Shown here: in pieces, positions 1 through 4,866 of the stretch | Layout: every line of letters starts with the position of its first letter | How positions within the stretch are numbered: the first letter of the stretch is position 1 | Source of the DNA: Opitutales bacterium | Lineage (GTDB): Bacteria; Verrucomicrobiota; Verrucomicrobiia; Opitutales; Opitutaceae | NCBI GenBank assembly: GCA_021772595.1 | Contig: JAJFLS010000433.1 | Location: 1 to 10,163 of the forward strand | Length of the DNA: 10,163 nucleotides | Reading direction: 5' to 3' | Made by a program: the position numbers and the translations under genes | The notes under the pieces: model-generated | The model's database searches: none | Seen by the model: the letters and a program-made list of their open reading frames with translations, nothing else | What the model was told of the DNA's origin: nothing

Positions 1-25
1 CGCCGCGATTAGTACACTCGATATT

Positions 26-49
26 TCGCGGCGTAACGCCGCTCCTACA
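26..49 (-). repeat. GTAG-type REP-like element, variant 1
   Basis: Read on the minus strand, this 24-bp unit begins TGTAGGAGCGG and contains the mini-hairpin GGCG-TTA-CGCC. It matches the arm at 3408-3431 at 20 of 24 positions. The stem differences between the two are compensatory (GGCG/CGCC here, GGG/CCC there). The first 8 bases of the window (CGCCGCGA) are the reverse complement of positions 26-33, so a second, truncated copy probably ends at position 8. Confidence 0.65.
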
Positions 50-66
50 TTTCGAACCCTATCTTA

Positions 67-89
67 CTCGGGCTAAAGCTCCGAGCTAC
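67..89 (-). repeat. GTAG-type REP-like hairpin at the 3' end of xth
   Basis: On the minus strand, GTAG is followed by a bulged hairpin: CTCGG, a bulged A, GC, loop TTTA, GC, CCGAG (67-85). The TAG of the GTAG is the xth stop codon. It has the same architecture as the element at 26-49 but a different stem. It may stabilise the 3' end of, or terminate, the xth transcript; there is no U-tract. Confidence 0.5.
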
Positions 90-841
90 TTCCATTCCAT
101 CGTCACCGGGCAATGGTCCGAACCCAGCACCTCCGGCAAGATCCCCGCCGATTTGAGTCGACCGCGGAGCGCCTGCGAGGTGATGAAGTAGTCGATACGC
201 CACCCGACATTGCGGGCTCGGGCGCCCGCCCGATAGCTCCACCATGAATAGTGGCCATTGCCTTGGAAAAACTCGCGGAAGGTGTCTACGAACCCCGACC
301 CCACGATCGCGTCGAAATCCGCCCGTTCCTCATCCGAGAAACCAGCATTCTTGCGATTCGTCTTAGGATTCGCGAGGTCGTCCTCGGTATGAGCCACGTT
401 CAGATCGCCGCAGAAAACGACCGGCTTTGTCGCTTCGAGCTCCTTCATTCGAGCCAAGAAAACGGCATTCCATTGCTGGCGATAAGGCAAGCGCTTCAGC
501 TCGTTTTGAGAATTCGGCGTGTAGACGTTCGTCAGAAAAAAGTCGCCAAACTCGAGCGTCACCACGCGGCCTTCCTTGTCGTGCTCCTCGATTCCTAGAC
601 CGTACGCCACCGAAATGGGTTCATGCGGCGTGATGATCGCCGTGCCCGAATAGCCCTTCTTATCCGCTTCGTTCGCGAATACATTCAAGCCGACGCCCCA
701 GCCCATCTCCTCCACAATCGCGCACGTCGCTTTCGTTTCCTGCAGGCAAATGAAATCCGCTCCGCTCTCCTCGAAAAACGTCATCGCCCCCTTTTTCACG
801 GCAGCCCGAATGCCATTCACATTCCATGAAATAAACTTCAT
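86..841 (-). CDS. xth: Exodeoxyribonuclease III / AP endonuclease (ExoA/APE1 type)
   Basis: This enzyme cleaves the DNA backbone at abasic sites and has 3'-end trimming activity, in cytoplasmic base-excision repair. The 251-residue protein covers the whole endonuclease/exonuclease/phosphatase fold and is close to the usual 250-270. Visible motifs are NVNGIRA (8-14), LQETK with metal-binding Glu35 (33-37), YTPNS (107-111), GDLNVAH with Asp146 and Asn148 (145-151), RIDYF with Asp217 (215-219), and terminal SDHCP with the Asp242/His243 pair (241-245). The segment NPKTNRKNAGF after GDLNVAH is characteristic of the Bacillus ExoA/human APE1 branch rather than E. coli XthA. The ATG at 841 is chosen because the fold begins at once (MKFISWNVNG); an upstream in-frame codon at 865 would add eight residues with no family support. 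No Shine-Dalgarno is seen. The gene is divergent from the PLP-enzyme gene. The TAG stop lies at the GTAG end of a REP-like hairpin. Confidence 0.96.
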   Translation of the reverse strand: MKFISWNVNGIRAAVKKGAMTFFEESGADFICLQETKATCAIVEEMGWGVGLNVFANEADKKGYSGTAIITPHEPISVAYGLGIEEHDKEGRVVTLEFGDFFLTNVYTPNSQNELKRLPYRQQWNAVFLARMKELEATKPVVFCGDLNVAHTEDDLANPKTNRKNAGFSDEERADFDAIVGSGFVDTFREFFQGNGHYSWWSYRAGARARNVGWRIDYFITSQALRGRLKSAGILPEVLGSDHCPVTMEWK

Positions 842-888
842 TCGGACCGTGATAGATCGAATCACTCGCCAAGCAATCGAATTTTGAA

Positions 889-998
889 CTCACGCGAAGT
901 CGCCAAGTCGCGAAGGGATTGAGGAAAGGGAAAGACTCAATCAGGAGCGTTTTAGCTTTCCACATTTCTTCCTTCGCGTCTTAGCGGCTTCGCGCGAG
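889..998. repeat. 28-bp imperfect inverted repeat with a nested stem
   Basis: Arms 889-916 and 971-998 are reverse complements at 24 of 28 positions and are rich in TTCGCG/CGCGAA words. Inside the 54-bp loop, GATTGAG (917-923) pairs perfectly with CTCAATC (936-942). The element fills much of the 246-bp spacer between the divergent xth and PLP-enzyme genes. It carries no GTAG terminus, so it appears to be a different repeat family from the other elements here. Confidence 0.7.
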
Positions 999-1087
999 CA
1001 CTCTTCCCAATGAAAGGAGCCCAATCCAGCATGACAAACTGAGCTCTCGACAAGCGTCCCTCGCCTCGTAAAGTCGCGCCCTATTTC

Positions 1088-2587
1088 ATGAGCCTTAGCG
1101 AACAGATCCCCCTGGGAACGCGCATCCCGAACATTCTTCACGCCGTATCCGCCAGCTTGCCAACAATGGCGGATGTCATCGGCTACGAAGAGCGAGAGCC
1201 TGCGATCCTCGCTAAGATGAAATCCGGCTATCCGCGCTTCGTTAAACACGAGTGCTCGGTCGAAATCGAAGACTATTGGAAACGCCTTTTCGACAAGCCC
1301 GACGACTCCCTCTGGCTCACTTCTTCCGAGAAAATCGCGCGTCAGCTTGAGACCCACCTCGGTTCTCCTCACTCCAAGTTCCAAAAACACCAAGACGTAT
1401 CCGGCCTCAGAATACCCAACGACGAAGAACTCAATCTCAAAGCGAAACGATTCCTCCAACATGTAGGCGGCTATCTCTGTTCGCGGCAAGCCGAAGACTA
1501 CCTCGTTGCGAATGAATTGCGAGCGAGCCGCGAAAACGAGACCCTCTACGAAGGAGATGCGGAAGCGAAGATCCTCGATACGCTAGCCCCGCTCCTCGGA
1601 GCCGCGGATCGCGATAGCGTGACCCTTTCCAGTTCTGGCATGAACGGCATCTACGCCGCCTTCCAAGCCGTCAACGCTATCCAGTCTCCCAAGGGCCGAC
1701 ATTCCTGGATCAAGCTCGGCTGGCTCTACACCGACACGATGAGCATCCTGGACAAGCTTTCCCACGAAGACAGCTCCAACCAGAATCTATACAACGTTTT
1801 CGATATCGAGAATCTGGAGACGCTTCTCGCCAGTCGGCCCAACGACTTCGCCGCGATCGTAACGGAATGCCCCACCAATCCTCTCATCCAATCGATGGAT
1901 TTAGATCGTATCCGTAATCTGGCAACAAAGTATGGCGTATACCTGGTCCTGGATCCGACCATCAACTCTCCCGCAAATGTAGATGTCTCGCCATACGCGG
2001 ACATCATCGTTAACAGCTTGACGAAGTACGCCGCGAGCGAAGGCGACGTAATCGCCGGCGCTGTTTGCGTCACCGACCATTGTCCCGATCGCGACGAGGC
2101 GCTCTCGAACATACGATCTTCAGTCGAGCATCCCTATCCGAGAAATCTCCAGAGGCTCGCCCAGCAAATCGACGGATACCTGCCGCTCATCGAAACGGTA
2201 AATGCCTCCACGATGCGAATCGTCGACCATCTCGAAAAACATCCGAAGATCCGAAAAGTCTATTGGGCGAAAGAAGCACAGTCGAAAACCAACTACGAGC
2301 AAATCGCTCGTAGCGACGATTCTGTTGGAAGCATGATCTCGTTCGATCTCGATTGCCATATCGCGGATTTCTACGACTGGCTTCTCCTCTCGAAAGGGCC
2401 CAGCTTCGGAACGATCCGGACGCTCGCTTCGCCCTTCATGTATTTGGCTCACTACGACCTAGTTTCCACCGACGAAGGCAGAGCCTATTTAGACAAGGCC
2501 GGAATTAAACCGGACCTGATCCGCTTCAGCGTCGGAGTGGAACCCGTCGAGGAAATCATCGCCGCCCTAGATCACGCGCTTTCCTGA
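1088..2587 (+). CDS. Cystathionine gamma-synthase-like PLP enzyme (fungal STR2/Met-7 type)
   Basis: This is a fold-type I, Cys/Met-metabolism PLP enzyme. It probably joins an activated homoserine to cysteine to form cystathionine in the cytoplasm. Residues about 150-499 hold the catalytic domain: SSSGM phosphate-binding turn (181-185), ECPTNP (260-265), VLDPT with Asp289 expected to contact the PLP ring, SLTKYA with Schiff-base Lys313, and RFSVGVE (479-485) with Arg479 expected to bind the substrate carboxylate. At 499 residues it is about 100 longer than MetB. The extra N-terminus contains HAVSASLPT (18-26), VIGYEE (30-35) and MKSGYPRF (44-51), words I recognise from the N-terminus of yeast Str2p and Neurospora Met-7. 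The ATG at 1088 leaves that extension intact; no Shine-Dalgarno is visible. Exact substrate (succinyl-, acetyl- or phosphohomoserine) cannot be read from sequence. A different gamma-elimination or replacement activity is possible. Confidence 0.85.
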   Translation: MSLSEQIPLGTRIPNILHAVSASLPTMADVIGYEEREPAILAKMKSGYPRFVKHECSVEIEDYWKRLFDKPDDSLWLTSSEKIARQLETHLGSPHSKFQKHQDVSGLRIPNDEELNLKAKRFLQHVGGYLCSRQAEDYLVANELRASRENETLYEGDAEAKILDTLAPLLGAADRDSVTLSSSGMNGIYAAFQAVNAIQSPKGRHSWIKLGWLYTDTMSILDKLSHEDSSNQNLYNVFDIENLETLLASRPNDFAAIVTECPTNPLIQSMDLDRIRNLATKYGVYLVLDPTINSPANVDVSPYADIIVNSLTKYAASEGDVIAGAVCVTDHCPDRDEALSNIRSSVEHPYPRNLQRLAQQIDGYLPLIETVNASTMRIVDHLEKHPKIRKVYWAKEAQSKTNYEQIARSDDSVGSMISFDLDCHIADFYDWLLLSKGPSFGTIRTLASPFMYLAHYDLVSTDEGRAYLDKAGIKPDLIRFSVGVEPVEEIIAALDHALS

Positions 2588-2627
2588 GACGGGATCTATA
2601 AGTCGAAAGTCATCCTTCACATATTAT

Positions 2628-2702
2628 GCAGGGTCGGCGCTCGCGCTGTACCGCACAAGCCGAACCTCAAACAACGCCGTACGGCGAAAGCGCCGACCCT
2701 AC
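2628..2702. repeat. Inverted pair of REP-like units (possible terminator)
   Basis: Arms 2630-2651 and 2679-2700 are reverse complements at 19 of 22 positions, with a 27-bp spacer. The right unit, read on the minus strand from 2702, starts GTAGGGTCGGCGC. The left unit, read on the plus strand from 2628, starts GCAGGGTCGGCGC, a one-base decay of GTAG. The 5' tetranucleotides therefore face outwards. It lies 40 bp after the PLP-enzyme stop codon, so a role at the transcript end is possible, but there is no T-run. Confidence 0.65.
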
Positions 2703-2729
2703 CAATGGACGATTAGGCGACCCCTGAGG

Positions 2730-2775
2730 ACCGCGACCGTTTAAATTACAACGTTGTAATTCAAACGGTCGCGGT
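2730..2775. repeat. 46-bp near-perfect palindrome, zero loop
   Basis: Positions 2730-2752 and 2753-2775 are reverse complements at 22 of 23 pairs; the only mismatch is A2743 against C2762. The GC-rich outer arms (ACCGCGACCGTTT) flank an AT-rich perfect core (AATTACAAC/GTTGTAATT). It lies 44 bp before the likely start of the scramblase-like gene. It could be an operator for a dimeric regulator, a cruciform-forming or transcript hairpin, or another mobile palindrome. No loop or T-tract favours a simple terminator. Confidence 0.8.
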
Positions 2776-2818
2776 GCAGTTTTCATTTTCACCCAATTCC
2801 ACTCAATTCTCAGTATAC

Positions 2819-3418
2819 ATGAATCCACTCTCGAAAAACGAATTCCTAGTCAAAGAGCACGTCGGCATGTTCAAGTCCGCGAATAACTTCGACATCCACG
2901 ACCCATCGAACGGGGAGCTTATCCTCGAATGTCGCGAAGAGCGCTTGGGCTTCTTCACCAAGATGCTGCGTTTCACAGACTACAAGCGCTACACTCCCTT
3001 TCACATCGAAATACGCGAGCCGAACGGACACTCCCTCATCCACGTGAAACGCGGCGTATCCGTTTTTCTATCAAGCGTGGAAGTGATGGACGAGAATGAG
3101 CAGCTCATAGGCCGATTTAAGCAGAAGCTCTTTTCCATCGGGGGAAAGTTCGACGTTCTCAGCTCAAACGATGATGTCCTCTGCACGCTTACGGGAAAAT
3201 GGACGGGATGGAACTTCTCCTTCGGCCATGAAGGCGTGGAGTTCGCACATGTATCCAAGCAATGGAGCGGCATCGGAAAAGAGTTTTTCACCAGCGCCGA
3301 CAACTACATGCTGTCGATCGAGCCCACCGTCGAAGAAGACAGCCCGCTCCGCTCTCTCATCATGGCCGCCGTCATGTGCATCGACATGGTGCTCAAGGAA
3401 TCGCGGATCGCGGGATAA
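2819..3418 (+). CDS. Phospholipid scramblase-related (LURP-one/tubby-fold) protein
   Basis: The 199-residue protein resembles the bacterial branch of the scramblase/LURP-one superfamily, a 12-stranded tubby-like barrel. Features typical of it are repeated beta-strand pairs around Gly turns: ILECREERLGFF (35-46), TPFHIEIRE (59-67), KRGVSVFLSSVEVMDE (77-92), IGRFKQKLFSIGGKFDV (97-113), LTGKWTGWNF (124-133), and a final strand SADNYMLSIEP (159-169) before a hydrophobic helix (178-192). No signal peptide is seen, so it is probably cytoplasmic or bound to the inner membrane face. Scrambling activity is not established for bacterial members. The ATG at 2819 is preferred to an upstream GTG at 2774, which lies inside the 46-bp palindrome and would add residues unlike the family. 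The last codons (Ile-Ala-Gly-stop) lie inside the REP doublet at 3407-3471. Confidence 0.8.
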   Translation: MNPLSKNEFLVKEHVGMFKSANNFDIHDPSNGELILECREERLGFFTKMLRFTDYKRYTPFHIEIREPNGHSLIHVKRGVSVFLSSVEVMDENEQLIGRFKQKLFSIGGKFDVLSSNDDVLCTLTGKWTGWNFSFGHEGVEFAHVSKQWSGIGKEFFTSADNYMLSIEPTVEEDSPLRSLIMAAVMCIDMVLKESRIAG

Positions 3419-3471
3419 ACCCGCTCCTACAACTTCAAGCGTTCAATGTAGGAGCGAGTTTATCCCGCGAT
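3407..3471. repeat. REP doublet (REPIN-like inverted repeat)
   Basis: Two GTAG-type units face each other with the GTAG ends inside: 3407-3431 on the minus strand and 3447-3471 on the plus strand. They match at 24 of 25 paired positions and are separated by 15 bp. Each arm also has its own small hairpin around TTTAT. The element is related to the unit at 26-49. It sits between the convergent scramblase-like and XRE genes, where a hairpin could act on both transcripts, and it overlaps the scramblase stop codon. Confidence 0.8.
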
Positions 3472-3500
3472 ACCCATCTCCACGAACGTTTCGGAAATCT

Positions 3501-3725
3501 TCATTCCGCTCCTCCGCCCTCGTATTGAAATACTTGATTCAAGGGCACTCCAAACACCGCGGCGATTTTGAAGGCTAGCTCGAGAGTCGGCGAATATTTG
3601 GCTTGCTCGATAGCGATGATCGTCTGCCGCGTGACGCCGACTTTCTCCGCCAATTGCTGCTGCGTCATCTCGCCGTTTTGAAACCGTAGAACGCGAATAT
3701 CGTTTTTGATTGGGCTCTTCCCCAT
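3501..3725 (-). CDS. Short XRE-family HTH transcriptional regulator
   Basis: This 74-residue protein is essentially one Cro/C1-type helix-turn-helix DNA-binding domain. The recognisable core runs from TQQQLAEKVGV (21-31) through TRQTIIAIEQ (32-41) to SPTLELAFKIAAVFGVPL (45-62), with a short tail containing VFQYE. Length and sequence match the compact regulators of about 65-75 residues (YozG-like) that commonly accompany a small membrane protein gene. Its start is 2 nt after the stop of the upstream membrane protein gene, and a strong Shine-Dalgarno lies in the end of that gene, so the pair is very probably co-transcribed and translationally coupled. It probably represses its own operon by binding the half-site array near 4242-4276. 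No ligand-binding domain is present. Confidence 0.92.
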   Translation of the reverse strand: MGKSPIKNDIRVLRFQNGEMTQQQLAEKVGVTRQTIIAIEQAKYSPTLELAFKIAAVFGVPLNQVFQYEGGGAE

Positions 3726-3727
3726 AA

Positions 3728-4222
3728 TTAGATGCCCCTCCTGTAGAAAAACAATTGAGCGCCCGCCTTCGCCATTTCGGCCAGGACAAGCGTACCCAGC
3801 AAAATGTGGATCACCACAAACGGCGAGGCACAGTCAGACAATTTCGCCAACGTTTCCGCAACCCTCGCTCCCATTTCGGGATGCTCTTCAACCGAATCCC
3901 CCAACGCGCCCGCGACAACGTGCCAGAGAGTCGCTCCAACGCCTACGAGCAAAAAGCAGTAGGCCCAATTGAAAGACTTGGCTGCGATCCGGTGGACGCG
4001 ATCGTCCTCCATGTCCGGCTTGACGAAAGCCGCGATCAACGAAACCGCCACCACCTGAATGACTATCGTCCAGAAAACGATTGTCAGATAAAACCCGGTC
4101 GCCTGCTCGCCACCAAAGCCGTTCTTAAATACAACAACGAAATAGTAGCCGAAGAGCAGACTGGTCGTAACCAGATTTACCCAGAGCGTTTTTTCGCGAA
4201 AAGACAGATTAGAGATAAGCAT
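3728..4222 (-). CDS. Four-helix membrane protein paired with an XRE regulator
   Basis: The protein has 164 residues and I do not recognise a named function. Four hydrophobic segments are visible, at about 13-32, 42-66, 84-106 and 132-151, separated by short charged loops. The loop between helices 2 and 3 carries MEDDRVHRIAAKS (71-83), reminiscent of the DERD-like motif in small membrane proteins (DUF2178-like) that are typically encoded next to compact XRE regulators. The C-terminus ends in a basic stretch (FFYRRGI). The ATG at 4222 is chosen over an in-frame TTG at 4228, which would add only two residues. It is the first gene of a two-gene unit, with the regulator 2 nt downstream, and its upstream region carries the putative operator array. 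A role as a sensor or as target of the regulator is plausible but only an inference. Confidence 0.85.
   Translation of the reverse strand: MLISNLSFREKTLWVNLVTTSLLFGYYFVVVFKNGFGGEQATGFYLTIVFWTIVIQVVAVSLIAAFVKPDMEDDRVHRIAAKSFNWAYCFLLVGVGATLWHVVAGALGDSVEEHPEMGARVAETLAKLSDCASPFVVIHILLGTLVLAEMAKAGAQLFFYRRGI
3737..3742 (-). promoter_or_regulatory. Shine-Dalgarno AGGAGG of the XRE gene
   Basis: On the minus strand AGGAGGGG precedes the XRE start; the AGGAGG core ends 11 nt before the ATG, and the overlapping GAGGGG is closer. It lies within the last codons of the membrane protein gene. It is the only canonical Shine-Dalgarno seen in front of a gene in this window, and it fixes the start at 3725. 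Confidence 0.75.
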
Positions 4223-4241
4223 ATTCAATGTAATTTAGAGC

Positions 4242-4276
4242 TAACATCATGTTAAGTTTATTTAACATCAACTTAA
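4242..4276. promoter_or_regulatory. Candidate operator: TTAACAT half-site array
   Basis: Two direct copies of TAACATCAnnTTAA start at 4242 and 4263, exactly 21 bp apart (two helical turns), and match at 12 of 14 positions. The first copy contains the 13-bp palindrome TAACATCATGTTA (4242-4254). Across the two copies runs a 20-bp dyad with arms ATGTTAA/TTAACAT (4249-4268). A further ACATC half-site lies at 4310-4314. The array is 20 bp upstream of the membrane protein start and also upstream of the divergent DUF5069 gene, so the encoded XRE regulator is the natural candidate binder. Confidence 0.55.
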
Positions 4277-4382
4277 AATCTCCAATTTGTCCGATGTCAA
4301 CTATCCTTTACATCAAACCGCTCTCCGCTTTTCTCCGAACTAAACGGTTGAAAATCGTGGCAAGACGTCTACACCCTGCCAC

Positions 4383-4832
4383 ATGAGTCGATCTGGCAGA
4401 CCATACACCGGCGAAGTCCACTACGACTTGCCCTCCCCTTATGTCCCGCATTCCTGCGGATTGCTTCACTTGCCGCGCTTTATCGCCAAAGCGAAGCGTT
4501 TCGTGAAAGGGGAGCTGGGCAAATCCTATCACCGCAACTACAAGAGAGGCTTCGACCGTTTCCTTTGCCTCCACCTCGAAATCGATCCCGACGCGGTCGA
4601 GGAGATCGTACGAACCAGCGCCGACGATGCGGAGATCGACCGGCGACTCGCGGAATTTTTCCCAAAAGATCTCCGCGTCGCCAAGTGGAACCGTGAGCTC
4701 GTCCACAAAGGCATGAGCCAGATGGGGCGCCAGGCCCTCGACGACGCGAAACGCAAGATGGGGATCGAGGATCGGGACGATCTCCTCTCATTCGCCGACA
4801 TGATCGAATTTGACGAAGAGCGGATTCCATGA
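4383..4832 (+). CDS. DUF5069 domain-containing protein
   Basis: This 149-residue soluble protein resembles the DUF5069 family, common in Verrucomicrobiota and Planctomycetes and without a known function. The clearest signature is GLLHLPRFIAKAKRFVKGEL (26-45) followed by YHRNYKRGFDRFLC (49-62), then an acidic helical second half with IDPDAVEEIV (67-76) and a region rich in charged residues. No signal peptide, membrane segment or catalytic motif is visible. The ATG at 4383 is the first in frame that leaves the family core complete; no Shine-Dalgarno is seen. It is divergent from the membrane protein/XRE unit and shares a 160-bp spacer with it that contains the half-site array. The next gene on the same strand starts 34 nt after its stop, so co-transcription is possible. 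Confidence 0.85.
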   Translation: MSRSGRPYTGEVHYDLPSPYVPHSCGLLHLPRFIAKAKRFVKGELGKSYHRNYKRGFDRFLCLHLEIDPDAVEEIVRTSADDAEIDRRLAEFFPKDLRVAKWNRELVHKGMSQMGRQALDDAKRKMGIEDRDDLLSFADMIEFDEERIP

Positions 4833-4866
4833 TCTAAAAACCAGGCTGTCGCCCCCTCGCCCCCCT

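Noticed and set aside
941..1489. Minus-strand frame of 182 codons over the start of the PLP enzyme
   Set aside because: It runs antisense through the conserved N-terminus of the PLP enzyme and through the inverted repeat, and shows no recognisable motif.
2774..2818. GTG start of the scramblase-like gene inside the palindrome
   Set aside because: The added 15 residues are not family-like, and the ATG at 2819 directly precedes the conserved region.
1..3471. Possible CRISPR array from recurring short repeats
   Set aside because: The units are inverted, variable in stem sequence and irregularly spaced between genes; no regular spacers or cas genes are present.
4810..4866. Upstream ATG for the TIM-barrel gene at 4810
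   Set aside because: It would overlap the DUF5069 gene by 23 nt and add a Pro/Arg-rich segment with no family support; the ATG at 4867 is better.
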